Assembly: GCF_021531915.1 (NCBI RefSeq)
Contig: NZ_JAFBIV010000003.1
Location: forward strand, 1 to 64,000
Reading direction: 5' to 3'
DNA from: Oscillibacter valericigenes
GTDB taxonomy: Bacteria; Bacillota; Clostridia; Oscillospirales; Oscillospiraceae
DNA length: 64,000 nucleotides
Made by a program: the position numbers and the translations under genes. Each line of letters starts with the position of its first letter. Positions within the stretch are counted from its first letter, which is position 1. The notes below the pieces were generated by a model. It did not search any database. It was not told where the DNA came from and was given only the letters and a program-made list of their open reading frames with translations. This document shows, piece after piece, positions 40,325-49,706 of the stretch.

Positions 40325-41095
40325 TTATTTCAGTGCCATGGCGGGGTTTTCCCGGTCCAGCCAGGCCAGGAACTCCTCAAAGTTCTGAATGACCACGTCG
40401 GGTTTCTCCGACTCCGCGATGGGGATACCCACATCCTTCTGGGCGGTGAGGAAGGAGTATATCTGCGCCGCCCGGCCGAAGCCGGCCCGCTTGGCGCCGA
40501 TGATGTCCCGGGAGACCGTGTCACCCACATAGACGCAGTTCTCCGGCCTACAGCGCATCTGCCGCATGGAGATGCGGAAGATCTCCGGATGGGGCTTGCG
40601 GTAGCCGGTGACACTGGAAACAGTTACATCCTCCATGTAGTCCCGGATGCCGTACTCCTCCAGCACGTTGAACACATTGTAGAGAGACGCGTTGTTGGAA
40701 ATCACGCCGATGTGGTAGCCGCGGGCCTTCAGGCCGTCCATCAGTTCCTTGACGCCGGGCCGCAGCTCCCGGTGATAGTAGGTGATCTCCCAGAGGTTTG
40801 CCAGCTCCTCCGTGATGGGAAGCAGCTTTTCACGGTCGAAGCCGAAGGACTTCAGGTAATAGTCAGGCCAGATCTCCTCGGGCTTTGCCTCCAGCATGTT
40901 GCCCTCGCTCCAGCGTTTGTAATCCTTGACGCCGGCCAGGACCCGCTCCTGAAATTCCTGATCCGTGCAGCCCGGCTCCAGGCCGTTGGCCCGCAGGACA
41001 GCCTTCAGCTTTTCCATCACGTCGGCGACGGTCTCGTCGTTGTACCAGATATCCTCCAGGGTACCGCCCATATCAAACAGAACTGTGTTCAGCAT
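40325..41095 (-). CDS. HAD-superfamily hydrolase
   Basis: 256 residues. Motif I LFDMGGTLED (nucleophile Asp8, with Gly in the usual Asp+2 position), motif II VISNN, motif III K in GYRKPHPEIF, motif IV VYVGDTVSRDIIGAKRAG. A helical cap is inserted after motif I (C1 type). The MGGT variant of DxDGT lacks the second Asp of the usual DxD that acts as acid in phosphatases, which may change its reaction. It ends the LacI-EEP-HAD transcript and probably handles a phosphorylated product of the imported compound. Confidence 0.85.
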   Translation of the reverse strand: MLNTVLFDMGGTLEDIWYNDETVADVMEKLKAVLRANGLEPGCTDQEFQERVLAGVKDYKRWSEGNMLEAKPEEIWPDYYLKSFGFDREKLLPITEELANLWEITYYHRELRPGVKELMDGLKARGYHIGVISNNASLYNVFNVLEEYGIRDYMEDVTVSSVTGYRKPHPEIFRISMRQMRCRPENCVYVGDTVSRDIIGAKRAGFGRAAQIYSFLTAQKDVGIPIAESEKPDVVIQNFEEFLAWLDRENPAMALK

Positions 41096-41117
41096 AGCAT
41101 GATCTCCTATCTCTCTT

Positions 41118-42155
41118 TTATCTCGGGAGGGCGCAGCTGGCCCAGACGGCGTTGTGGTCGGAGAGCTCCTGGCCGCCGAAGGCCTCCAGCGCGGATCCGG
41201 GGACGGCGAAGGGCCAGGTTTCGCGGCAAGTGGAAATGGTGCGGCTGTCCGTAGGCTCCAGGTCCCGCAGCAGCAGCCAGTCCAGACGCAGGTCCAGGTG
41301 TCCGCCGCCGGGCAGGGGCTTGCGGCGGGTCAGGATGGGATGGTCCGGCATGGCCTTGTAGCCGGCCTTTTCCGCGGCAGGCAGGCAGCCCTCCCAAGCG
41401 GCCACGTCCTCCAGGCAGCGGCGCTGCAGCTCCGGACTGCCGGCGATCTCCTGGATGGCGTCCTTGTCCCGGCCGTCGAAGGTATTGGTGTTCAGGTCGC
41501 CGCCCAGCGCCGCCGGCATTCCGGCAAACATCTCGTCAGCGGCCTTCAGAATGGTTTCCAGCTGTTCCTGGCGGCCGGGGCCGTGGGTGCGGTTTTCCAG
41601 ATGGATGGTGCCCACGCCCACGCTCTTGCCGTTCACGTCCAGCTCCGCCAGAATGGCGAGGCGGCCGCCGATACGGCGCTGACGGTCAAAGTACCAGTTG
41701 TACTGCTCCGGCAGGCGGACGACCTTCGCCTGCTTGATAGGCCAGCGGGAGAAGATGGCGTTGCCGTGGAAGCCCTTGGCGTCCTCGCCGTTCACCAGTT
41801 CGATGAACTCCAGGCCGAACACGTAGTTCATACCCAGGCGCTCCGCCAGTTCTTTTGTGGTATCCTTCTGGCCGGAGCGGACGCAGCCGTCATCCAGCTC
41901 GTTGGCAAGGATCACATCAAAGGGCCGGACCTCCGGGCAGTTCTCCAGAAAGTCACCCAGCTCCGCCAGGTGTACGCCCCGCTCCATGTTGAACACCAGG
42001 ACTCCCAAAGAGTCCGGTGCCTGTTCGGGCGCAGCGGCGATGTTGTGAATCTCCGCCTGGGAAAATTGAGGGATCATGGCCATGACCTCCTCCTGGGAGG
42101 CGTGGTCCAGCAGCGCGCCAAGGCGCTGGCGTTCGTCATTGGGAAGTCCGTTCAT
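41118..42155 (-). CDS. Endonuclease/exonuclease/phosphatase (EEP) family protein
   Basis: 345 residues. EEP motifs: VFNMERG, ILANELDDG, HGNAIFSRWPI, VGTIHLENRTHG, GGDLNTNTFDG, LDWLLLRD and the C-terminal SDHNAVW. This family contains inositol-phosphate and sphingomyelin phosphodiesterases as well as nucleases, all using a His/Asp/Mg2+ centre. There is no signal peptide. Position beside an ABC transporter, GDPD and HAD hydrolase favours a phosphodiesterase acting on a small imported substrate; this is inference. Confidence 0.85.
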   Translation of the reverse strand: MNGLPNDERQRLGALLDHASQEEVMAMIPQFSQAEIHNIAAAPEQAPDSLGVLVFNMERGVHLAELGDFLENCPEVRPFDVILANELDDGCVRSGQKDTTKELAERLGMNYVFGLEFIELVNGEDAKGFHGNAIFSRWPIKQAKVVRLPEQYNWYFDRQRRIGGRLAILAELDVNGKSVGVGTIHLENRTHGPGRQEQLETILKAADEMFAGMPAALGGDLNTNTFDGRDKDAIQEIAGSPELQRRCLEDVAAWEGCLPAAEKAGYKAMPDHPILTRRKPLPGGGHLDLRLDWLLLRDLEPTDSRTISTCRETWPFAVPGSALEAFGGQELSDHNAVWASCALPR

Positions 42156-42173
42156 GGGATATAAGGTCCTCCT

Positions 42174-43187
42174 TTATCTGTTGGTTTGATGCCTGATACA
42201 GGTGGAGCGGATGACCAGCTCCGGTTCCAGAATATCCGCCGTGTGTTGGTCAGAGCCGTTGATCTGCTCCAGCAGCCGCTCCACTGCCAACTGTCCCTGC
42301 CGGTACTTATGCTGGGAGACAGTGGTCAGGTCGATCCGGGGTAGTGCCCCAAATGCAATATTATCATAGCCTACTACGGACAGGTCCTCCGGGATGCGGA
42401 CACCTCGCTGCTCCGCCGCCTCCAGGATCTTCAGGGCGGTCATGTCCGAGTAGGCAAAGATGGCATCCGGCAGAGGACCCTTCAGCAGCTCCAGTGCGGT
42501 CTCATAACTCCATTGGCGCATGAGGCTCACATCGGGAGGCGCAGGCAGCTCCCGGCCCTCCAGCCCTGCCTCCGCCAATGCCCTGCGGAACCCCCGGATG
42601 CGCTGCGCCCGGGTGCGGGAGGTGGTCCGTCCCCCCAGGAACAGGATGTCCCGGTGACCCAGGAGAATGAGATAGCGGGCGGCGGCATAGGCACCAGCCT
42701 CGTTGTCCGTCATTACATAGTTGAGGCTTTCATCATGGTTGGCGCCCAGGTAGACGCAGGGCAGTCCCCTCAGGATTTCCCGGTGGCAAAGCTGGCTTTC
42801 CGGAGAGACCGGGTTCACCAGGATGCCGTCCACCTGACGGGCCACCAGGTTTTCAATGGCACGCAATTCCCGGTCCTTTTTGCGCAGGGAATTGCTCAGA
42901 AACACCCGGTAGCCGTGGGCCGCGGCGGTCTCCTCAATAGCGGTGGCCATGTCAGAGAAGTAGGGGTTTGAAATATCGGGAAGCACCAGGCCGATGGTGT
43001 GGGTTGCGTGACCGGCCAGTCCCCGTGCTGCCGCGTTGGGTACGTAGCCCAGCTGGGCACAGGCGGACCGGACCCGCTTCTTGGTTTCGGCGCTGATCTC
43101 GGGACGGTTGTCCAGAGCCCGGGAAACCGTAGCGGCGCTGACGCCCGCCAGAGCCGCCACATCTTTAATCGTCGCGCGCTTCTTCAT
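42174..43187 (-). CDS. LacI-family regulator (first copy)
   Basis: 337 residues from the ATG at 43187; its first 23 bases overlap the end of the membrane-protein gene before it. HTH: TIKDVAALAGVSAATVSRALDNRPEIS. The periplasmic-binding-like core has IGLVLPDISNPYFSDMA, GILVNPVSP and VVGYDNIAFGALPRIDLTTV. It lies inside the ABC-EEP-HAD gene run, so its ligand is probably a substrate or product of that pathway. Confidence 0.92.
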   Translation of the reverse strand: MKKRATIKDVAALAGVSAATVSRALDNRPEISAETKKRVRSACAQLGYVPNAAARGLAGHATHTIGLVLPDISNPYFSDMATAIEETAAAHGYRVFLSNSLRKKDRELRAIENLVARQVDGILVNPVSPESQLCHREILRGLPCVYLGANHDESLNYVMTDNEAGAYAAARYLILLGHRDILFLGGRTTSRTRAQRIRGFRRALAEAGLEGRELPAPPDVSLMRQWSYETALELLKGPLPDAIFAYSDMTALKILEAAEQRGVRIPEDLSVVGYDNIAFGALPRIDLTTVSQHKYRQGQLAVERLLEQINGSDQHTADILEPELVIRSTCIRHQTNR

Positions 43188-43848
43188 CTTCGTCGTCCTC
43201 GTAAAGCAGCATGGCTTCCTCCTGGGCGGAGCGGGACGCAAAGGGGGAGCGGTCCGCCTGCAGGCCGAACATAGCCTCCTCCACCGTAGCCGCAGACTCC
43301 GGTTCGGAGGGTTCCGGCGCGGAGTGCCTCGTATCCTTCGACTCCGGGCGGGCAGCCTTTCCGGCGTTTTCTTTTTCCACAGCCTCCCGCAGTTCCTCGG
43401 CTATGGTCTTTCTATGGTTCAGCGCGGGGTTGGCGCGCTTGATTTTCAGGTAAATGGGCCACGCCACGGCATTGCCCACCAGCACGGGGGCCAGACCGTA
43501 GAGCGTGATGAGGTACAGCATCAGGGGCCGGGCGTCCTCCTCCAGCAGGAAGGCCACGGCGTAAAAAACAAGCAGCAGCACAGCCAGGCCCAGAAAACCG
43601 TAAGGAGCCACCCGCTTGTCCTTCAGCAGGAACAGCAGGCAGCAGATCACCGTGCCCAGCACGGCAATGATGAGGGCATGGACCACCACGGTGGCGGCGG
43701 TGCTGCCCAGGGAGATGGTGTCGTAGAGCGGCTTTGCCAAAAAAGCGTACAGCAGGCCGAAAACAGCCAGATCCAGCAGGGCCGCGCCAAAGGCGGCCAG
43801 GGCCAGGGGACTTTTTCTCCGGTTGAAACGGTCAATAAAAAAACTCAT
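43165..43848 (-). CDS. Membrane protein with acidic C-terminal tail
   Basis: 227 residues; four hydrophobic segments (about 15-37, 45-72, 80-100, 105-130), then a long disordered, Glu/Pro-rich tail ending LLYEDDEDEEARDD. No family recognised. It lies between the ABC substrate-binding gene and lacI and overlaps the latter, so it may be a regulator or accessory of the transporter. Confidence 0.6.
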   Translation of the reverse strand: MSFFIDRFNRRKSPLALAAFGAALLDLAVFGLLYAFLAKPLYDTISLGSTAATVVVHALIIAVLGTVICCLLFLLKDKRVAPYGFLGLAVLLLVFYAVAFLLEEDARPLMLYLITLYGLAPVLVGNAVAWPIYLKIKRANPALNHRKTIAEELREAVEKENAGKAARPESKDTRHSAPEPSEPESAATVEEAMFGLQADRSPFASRSAQEEAMLLYEDDEDEEARDD

Positions 43849-43894
43849 AACAGGCTCCTTGTGAGCGGCAGATCATAGAGTGGAAGCAAGGGGA

Positions 43895-43924
43895 AAGCGG
43901 CGGGCGGGAATCCGCCCGCCGCTT
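43895..43924 (-). terminator. GC-rich hairpin between the SBP and membrane-protein genes
   Basis: A 13-bp stem AAGCGGCGGGCGG / CCGCCCGCCGCTT with a 4-base loop and little T run. It could partially stop the ABC transcript or protect its 3' end. Confidence 0.6.
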
Positions 43925-43955
43925 GGTGGCTTACATGTCAGTCAGACTGAAAAAC

Positions 43956-45194
43956 TCAGCCCAGCATCTGCCAGAAGTCGCGCACGGTGTTGTAGTTCAC
44001 ATAGATCTCGTTGGCGTCGAAGGGAGCCACGTTGATCTCGGAATAGGGAGTGGAACCCTTTGCGGGCTCGATATCGTCACGGACAGGCCAGCCGCCCAGG
44101 GTGTTGAAGGGCTTGTAGCCGGAGGTGTCGCCGTCGATGCCGCCCATCATGAAGCGGACCAGCAGCTTGGCGGCGGCGGGATGCTCGCAGCCTTCCACGA
44201 TGTACAGGGTGTTGACAGCGGGGATACCGGTGTCGGGCTCCAGATTCACGGGAGCGAAGACCCAGCCGTTATCCTCGGCCTTGCGCAGCTTGGAGGAGGC
44301 GCAGAAGCCAACCGGGGGATCCTTCTGACCGGGAGTGCCGACAGCCTCGGCGATCTCGTCAGAGGAGGCGGTGAAGATGGGCTCGTTGGCGTGCAGGCGC
44401 TTCAGGAACTCAAAACCGGCGTTCTCGCAGCCGTCGGACAGCTTCAGCTCCTCGCCGTACAGGTTCTTGTAAGCCTCGGCCAGACGGTCGGGCTCCTCAC
44501 CCACGCAGAAGCCGGTGATCCAGGAGCCCCAGGACAGGTTGTCCAGAGGATTCTGCATCATGATCTTGCCCTTCCACTGGGGCTCGGTCAGCTGCCAGAG
44601 GTTGGTGATGGGGGAACCATCGGGATATGCCTCGGTGTTGTAGAACAGCTGAGTCAGCTCAATGTACAGGGGGGTGGCGGTGGCGGTGTACTCGGGGTCA
44701 ATGTGGGAGAAGATGTCGGCGGGCTGGTAGTTATAGAACTTGCCGCCCTGGACGTACTCGATGTACATGGAGCCATCCTGGTCCTTGATGTGGACCACGT
44801 CAGCGGTGGGGGCACCGGCATCATACTCACGGGTGACCTTCTCCAGCAGCTCGTTGGTGGAGATGTCAAAGGGGACACAGTCGATGCCGGGATACTTTTC
44901 CTCAAAGGCAGCCTCGACCTTGGTGCAGCGGGAGGAGATGGAGTACAGGGTCACGGTAGCGCCCTCCTCCAGGGCCTTCTGATACAGTTCCTCGTCGGTC
45001 TCATCGGTGTTGTAGATGCCGGACAGCTGCTCCCACTCGGTCAGATCGGACGCGGCGGGGGTCTCGGCGGGAGTCTCGGACTGGGCGGGGGTCTCTGCGG
45101 GCTTTTCCTCGGTCTTCTTGCCGCCGCAGGCGGTCAGGCTGAGCAGCATGACCACGGCCATGAGGGCGGCCAGAGCGTTCTTGTGCTTGAACAT
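43956..45194 (-). CDS. ABC transporter substrate-binding lipoprotein (AfuA/FbpA-like, type 2 PBP)
   Basis: 412 residues from the ATG at 45194 (AAGGAGGAAAAGG upstream). Signal peptide and lipobox: FKHKNALAALMAVVMLLSL then TACGGK, lipidation at about Cys24; then a Thr/Pro/Glu linker. The mature fold has the usual TLYSISSRCTKVEAAFEEKYPG, DVVHIKDQDG and FYNTEAYPDGSP. This subgroup carries Fe3+, phosphonates, polyamines, thiamine or, as in Actinobacillus AfuA, hexose phosphates. It is the third gene of a permease-ATPase-SBP run. Confidence 0.9.
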   Translation of the reverse strand: MFKHKNALAALMAVVMLLSLTACGGKKTEEKPAETPAQSETPAETPAASDLTEWEQLSGIYNTDETDEELYQKALEEGATVTLYSISSRCTKVEAAFEEKYPGIDCVPFDISTNELLEKVTREYDAGAPTADVVHIKDQDGSMYIEYVQGGKFYNYQPADIFSHIDPEYTATATPLYIELTQLFYNTEAYPDGSPITNLWQLTEPQWKGKIMMQNPLDNLSWGSWITGFCVGEEPDRLAEAYKNLYGEELKLSDGCENAGFEFLKRLHANEPIFTASSDEIAEAVGTPGQKDPPVGFCASSKLRKAEDNGWVFAPVNLEPDTGIPAVNTLYIVEGCEHPAAAKLLVRFMMGGIDGDTSGYKPFNTLGGWPVRDDIEPAKGSTPYSEINVAPFDANEIYVNYNTVRDFWQMLG

Positions 45195-45258
45195 TTCCTT
45201 TTCCTCCTTGATTTCTTCCGTTTTATTTCGCGCGGCATCCGCCGCAGGGGGTACGATC

Positions 45259-46380
45259 TCAGACGCAGTACTTGATGAGGTTCTCGGTGTTGGTGTCGAA
45301 CACGTTGATCTTCTTGGGATTGAAGCCCAGATAGACGGTTTCGTCACTGTTGTAGTGGGTGGAGCCCAGTTCCTTCACGGTCAGCATGTCGCCGCCCACC
45401 CGAACGGTGACCAGGGTCTCGGAACCGGCGGGCATGCCGGAGTAGACATGGCCCTCGATGCGGTGCTGGTCGTCAGGGGTGCGGGTGATGCTCAGCTGCT
45501 CGGGGCGGATGCCCAGGGTCACGTCCAACTTGCCGCTCTGGGGGGCGTCGGGGGTCATATCGGCCCGCTCAAAGGCGACCTGGCCAACGGAGCTCTCGGT
45601 GGTCATACCGGCGGCGTCCACCGTGGCGGTACCTTTGATAAAGTTGATGCTGGGGTTACCGATGAAGTCGGCAGTATAGAGGTTGCAGGGGTTGTCGTAC
45701 AGCTCCAGGGGAGGCGCCACCTGGACCAGCTCGCCCTTACGGAACAGGGCGATCTTGGTGGACATGGTCAGGGCCTCCACCTGGTCGTGGGTCACGTAGA
45801 TGATGGTGGTGCCGGTTTCGTGGTGCAGGCGCTTCAGCTCGGCCCGCATATCCACGCGGAGCTTGGCGTCCAGGTTGGACAGGGGCTCGTCCAGCAGCAG
45901 CAGACGGGGCTCGGACACGATGGCGCGGGCGATGGCAACACGCTGCTGCTGACCGCCGGATAGCTCGGTGGGATAGCGCTTGGCATACTCACCGATCTGC
46001 ATCCGCTCCAGAGCGCTGGCCACCTTCTTCTCAATAACATCGCTGGCTTCCTTGCGGATCTTCAGGCCGAAGGCCACGTTTTCATACACGGTCATGTGGG
46101 GCCACAGGGCGTAGGACTGGAACACCAGGTTCAGGTTCCGCTTGCTGGGAGGGGCAAAATAGGCCTCGGTAGCATTGACCATTTCCTGGCCGTCCATATG
46201 AATGAAGCCGTTCTGGGGCTTTTCCAGGCCGGAGACCACACGCAGGGTGGTGGTCTTGCCGCAGCCGGAGGGCCCCAGCAGGGTCATGAAGTCGCCGTCC
46301 TCGATGGTCAGGTTCAGGTCCTTCAGGACGTGGTTCTTGCCGTAAAATTTATCGACATTTGTCAGTACGATCTTGCTCAT
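45259..46380 (-). CDS. ABC transporter ATP-binding protein (Afu/Pot type with TOBE domain)
   Basis: 373 residues. Walker A GPSGCGKTT, Q-loop QSYALWPHMTVYENVAFG, signature LSGGQQQR, Walker B RLLLLDEPLSN, H-loop YVTHDQVEA. The C-terminal 130 residues form the TOBE regulatory domain (LGIRPEQLSI). It powers the neighbouring fused permease. GAAAGGAG precedes the start. Confidence 0.95.
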   Translation of the reverse strand: MSKIVLTNVDKFYGKNHVLKDLNLTIEDGDFMTLLGPSGCGKTTTLRVVSGLEKPQNGFIHMDGQEMVNATEAYFAPPSKRNLNLVFQSYALWPHMTVYENVAFGLKIRKEASDVIEKKVASALERMQIGEYAKRYPTELSGGQQQRVAIARAIVSEPRLLLLDEPLSNLDAKLRVDMRAELKRLHHETGTTIIYVTHDQVEALTMSTKIALFRKGELVQVAPPLELYDNPCNLYTADFIGNPSINFIKGTATVDAAGMTTESSVGQVAFERADMTPDAPQSGKLDVTLGIRPEQLSITRTPDDQHRIEGHVYSGMPAGSETLVTVRVGGDMLTVKELGSTHYNSDETVYLGFNPKKINVFDTNTENLIKYCV

Positions 46381-46406
46381 AATTCGTTTTCGTCTCCTTT
46401 CTGTTC

Positions 46407-48272
46407 TCAGCCGGCCATGCTCTTGGCCAGGTCGGCGTCTCCGAAGATGTTAGCCAGCGCGTACACCAGGAACACGATGGAGAACATCACGATGGCCACG
46501 CAGTTGGATGCCTGGGGGCAGTTCTGGTTCTGATACTGGAACGCCAGGTAAGGCAGCGTGGAGGTCTTGGGGGTCATGATCAGAATGATCAGGTCCAGTT
46601 CCTTCATAATGGAGACGAAGATCAGCATGAAGCCGGAGATGAAGCCACCCTTGGACAGGGGGAACACGATCTTCACAAAGCGCTTGAAGAAGCCGGCGCC
46701 CTCGATGGTGGCAGCCTCCTCCAGCTCACCGCTGATCTGCATCATGTTGGAGGTACCGGCACGGGAGGCGAAGGGCAGGTGCTTGACCACGGAGGTCAGG
46801 GTCAGCAGGGCAAAGGTGCCGTACAGGGCGGGGATCAGCTCCACACCGAAGATGCTCTGGGGCTTGGAGAACATGGACAGGTAGATGCCGCCGAAGGCCA
46901 CAGAGGGGATCAGGTAGGGGATGAACACCAGCTGTTCCACCAACCGGCCATGGAGTTTGCCGCGGCCCTTGGCGCAGATGTAGCCCAGCATCTGACCGAA
47001 GATGGTGCCGAACACACCGTTGACGAAGGTCAGCTTCAGGGAGTTCCACAGGGACAGCTTGAAGTTGCTGTTCTTGAAGATGCCCGGGACGCCTTCCATG
47101 ATATCGGGATTACCCTCACCGATCCAGTAGTATAGCGTGAAGTTAGACAGGGAGTAGGTGCCCTCCTTCAGCATGCAGCTCTCGATAATCAGAATGACCA
47201 CCGGCATGATGATGCCGACGATGAAGAAGATAAACAGGATCACAGTGATGATGGGCTTCCAGCCGACCAGACCGATGGGAGTGGACCGGCCGCCCTTGCC
47301 GCCCACGGTGGCATAGGACTTCCGGGTGCCGATGAGCTTCTGGTTGATGAACACCGACAAAGAGGCAATGCAGATCATCAGGATGGCCATGGCGAAGGCC
47401 GTCTGGGTGTTCTGGGACTTGCTGTTGGAGTACAGCTCACTGGACAGGGTCCGGAAGCTGACGGGAGCACCCAGATAATTGATGGTGCCGAAGGTGCCGA
47501 TGGCCTTGGAGAAGGTCAGAATGACGGCGGACAGCATGGCGGGCAGCACCAAAGGCAGGGTGATCTTCCGCAGGATCAGGGTCTTGCTGGCGCCCTGGAT
47601 CTCGCCCATCTCCTCCAGCTCGGAGTTGATGGAGTTCAGCGCCGCGGAGACCAGCAGGTATGTATAGGCGTAATAGTGCAGCGTCAGCACGATGATGATG
47701 GCGATGCGGCCATAGGCGATGGGAGAAAGGATGCTCTCGATCGCGTCATTGGATATGCCTGCGTTCATCATCATGGATGCCACAAAGCCCGGCGCACCGC
47801 CGACACGGGGTGTCTTGAACATGGAGAGCCAGGCCTGGGACTTCACCCAGGAGGGGATCATATAGGGGATGATGACCGCCAGGGAGAAGAAGGGCTTGAA
47901 GGGCAGGTCGCTGCGGACCATGAGCCATGCCAGGCAGGAGCCCAGGGCGATGGCGCAGACAGACACGCCGAAGCCGATGGTCAGGGAGTTCAGCAGGGGC
48001 TTTACCAGCAGGTTCCAGCTCAGGTCGCTGGCCAGCAGCCGCTGCCAATAATAGAAGGTGAATTCGCCGGCAACACCGCCCGGAACAGCCCGCAGGTCAC
48101 GCTGGGCAAGCCGGAAAGTGGTGGCCAGCATGTCCAACAGGGGAAGGACGATCAGATAGGCCAGCAGGATGATGGCGATCAGCACGATCACATTGTACGG
48201 ATTGGTGACCACCGCCTTGATTTGGTTCTTCAACCGCCGGGATTTGGAGTAGTTTTGCTCTTGTTGCTTCAT
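46407..48272 (-). CDS. ABC transporter permease, two permease units fused in one chain
   Basis: 621 residues with about twelve membrane helices. Two BPD_transp_1 units are visible: the first with the EAA-like loop ELEEMGEIQGASKTLILRKITLPLV, the second with ELEEAATIEGAGFFKRFVKIVFPL. Both contact sites are intact, so a single chain supplies the whole pore. Such fusions are typical of FbpB/AfuB-type systems. It is the first gene of the leftward operon, with a LacI-type site at 48341. Confidence 0.93.
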   Translation of the reverse strand: MKQQEQNYSKSRRLKNQIKAVVTNPYNVIVLIAIILLAYLIVLPLLDMLATTFRLAQRDLRAVPGGVAGEFTFYYWQRLLASDLSWNLLVKPLLNSLTIGFGVSVCAIALGSCLAWLMVRSDLPFKPFFSLAVIIPYMIPSWVKSQAWLSMFKTPRVGGAPGFVASMMMNAGISNDAIESILSPIAYGRIAIIIVLTLHYYAYTYLLVSAALNSINSELEEMGEIQGASKTLILRKITLPLVLPAMLSAVILTFSKAIGTFGTINYLGAPVSFRTLSSELYSNSKSQNTQTAFAMAILMICIASLSVFINQKLIGTRKSYATVGGKGGRSTPIGLVGWKPIITVILFIFFIVGIIMPVVILIIESCMLKEGTYSLSNFTLYYWIGEGNPDIMEGVPGIFKNSNFKLSLWNSLKLTFVNGVFGTIFGQMLGYICAKGRGKLHGRLVEQLVFIPYLIPSVAFGGIYLSMFSKPQSIFGVELIPALYGTFALLTLTSVVKHLPFASRAGTSNMMQISGELEEAATIEGAGFFKRFVKIVFPLSKGGFISGFMLIFVSIMKELDLIILIMTPKTSTLPYLAFQYQNQNCPQASNCVAIVMFSIVFLVYALANIFGDADLAKSMAG

Positions 48273-48340
48273 TGCGTGGAGACACCCTCTCTCTTTCCTG
48301 GATTTTTACCGAAAGCAACGCTATATGAATCAGTAATTTA

Positions 48341-48354
48341 TGCAAACGTTTTCG
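48341..48354. promoter_or_regulatory. LacI-type operator in front of the ABC operon
   Basis: TGCAAACGTTTTCG, with core AAACGTTT and the central CG typical of LacI/PurR sites. A closely matching site (GCAAACGTTACC) lies at 48622-48633 upstream of the divergent lacI gene. The intergenic region 48273-48662 otherwise contains the two promoters. Confidence 0.6.
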
Positions 48355-48482
48355 GCTTTCTGGCTTTACATTAGCATTATTTAGGATGAATTGTCAAGGC
48401 TTCCATTGCATTTTTCACATTAGACACTATATATCTGTTCCTTTTTTGTTTAAAATAGATAATGTTCCTTTTGCTTCATTTT

Positions 48483-48491
48483 TGTTATAAT
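48483..48491 (+). promoter_or_regulatory. Extended -10 promoter for the second lacI gene
   Basis: TGTTATAAT (TG, one base, TATAAT) at 48483-48491 without a good -35; the start codon is 172 bases downstream, with the AAACGTT site in the leader. Confidence 0.5.
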
Positions 48492-48621
48492 GAATCCAGC
48501 GAAAGCGATTTCAGCCGCTTTTCAACGGCATTTCCTTTTGAAATCGGTGAATTTTTGGAGGATTCCCCTTTATTTCTTCACATTCTGGACATGTGGGTAT
48601 CTTCGTCGGTTCCGACGGCAA

Positions 48622-48633
48622 TGCAAACGTTAC
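48622..48633. promoter_or_regulatory. LacI-type operator in the leader of the second lacI gene
   Basis: GCAAACGTTACC, sharing GCAAACGTT with the site at 48342. Two matching sites 280 bases apart on either side of the promoters would permit looping by a tetramer or simple dual control. Confidence 0.55.
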
Positions 48634-48662
48634 CAATCTATATGGTGAAAGGAGGTCCGCTC

Positions 48663-49706
48663 ATGCGGCGTGTGACCATTAAGGATATTGCCCGGATGGC
48701 AGGCGTCTCTGTGACCACCGTCTCCCGGGCCCTGAATGATGCCCCGGAGATCAACCCGGAGACCCGGGAGCGGATCCTGGAGCTCTGCCGGAAGGAGGGC
48801 TACCGCACCAACCTGCTGGCCCGGAGCCTGATCTCCAGCCACACCAATGTCATCGGCGTCATCCTGTCGGACATCTCTGCGCCCTTTCATGCCGCCCTGG
48901 CCCTGCACATTGAGACCTGCGCCGCCCAGTTGGGCTATCAGGTCATGCTGTGCAGCGGACAGCCCGGTTCGGACCGCATCGATCAGCTCTTTGAATTTCT
49001 CCTCAGCCAGGGTGTGGACGGCATCCTGCTGGCCAGTGCCAGCAACAGCGCTCTTCCCCTGCTGGAGCACTACCAGTCTGCAGTGCCCACGGTCCTGATC
49101 GGTGCCGCCTTCCCCCCCATAGCATCCTCCAAACGTATCAACTCCGTCTGCACAGACAATTATGTGGGTGGCCAGATGGCTGCCCGGTATCTCCACGGTC
49201 TGGGCCACCGGAAGGTGGCCTATCTGGGTGTGCGTCAGGGCAGCGATACCCACCAGCTGCGCCACCAGGGCTTCCTGGATGCGGCAGCAGAGCTGGATAT
49301 GACTGTGGATACCGTCTGGAATCCCGCCAACCACTCTACCTCCGAAAGCGGCTACCAGTTGGCCCGGAACTTCTTTTTGCAGCCCTTCTCCCATACGGCG
49401 GTGTTCGCCGCCTCGGACCTGATGGCCCTGGGCATCATGCAGGCAGCCGATGAGCTCGGCATCGCCATTCCGGATCAGCTCTCCCTTCTTGGCTTCGATA
49501 ATATCGACTATGCCGCCCTGCCCAAGATCCGGCTGACCACCATCTCCCAGCGAACCGAGGCTCTGGCCGCCGCCAGCGTGCGGCTGCTGACGGAGCTGAT
49601 CCGGCAGAGCGACGGAACGGAGTTTACCCAGTTCCTGCTGACGCCGGAGCTGATCCAGCGGGATACCTGCAGGAGCATTTGTGCAGAGAGTCAAGAGCAT
49701 TTATAA
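48663..49706 (+). CDS. LacI-family regulator (second copy)
   Basis: 347 residues; the ATG at 48663 follows AAAGGAGG by 7 bases, and the long in-frame opening upstream is the leader. HTH: TIKDIARMAGVSVTTVSRALNDAPEIN. Core: VIGVILSDISAPFHAALALHIE, GILLASASNSALPLL, ASDLMALGIMQAADELG and LLGFDNIDYAALPKIRLTTI. It is divergent from the ABC operon and most likely the direct repressor of that operon through the GCAAACGTT sites. It belongs to the same subfamily as the first copy. Confidence 0.92.
   Translation: MRRVTIKDIARMAGVSVTTVSRALNDAPEINPETRERILELCRKEGYRTNLLARSLISSHTNVIGVILSDISAPFHAALALHIETCAAQLGYQVMLCSGQPGSDRIDQLFEFLLSQGVDGILLASASNSALPLLEHYQSAVPTVLIGAAFPPIASSKRINSVCTDNYVGGQMAARYLHGLGHRKVAYLGVRQGSDTHQLRHQGFLDAAAELDMTVDTVWNPANHSTSESGYQLARNFFLQPFSHTAVFAASDLMALGIMQAADELGIAIPDQLSLLGFDNIDYAALPKIRLTTISQRTEALAAASVRLLTELIRQSDGTEFTQFLLTPELIQRDTCRSICAESQEHL

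Noticed and set aside
43923-45275. 450-aa plus-strand open frame over the ABC binding protein
   Set aside because: Antisense shadow; Gly/Val/Leu repeats without domains, while the minus strand has signal peptide, lipobox and family motifs.
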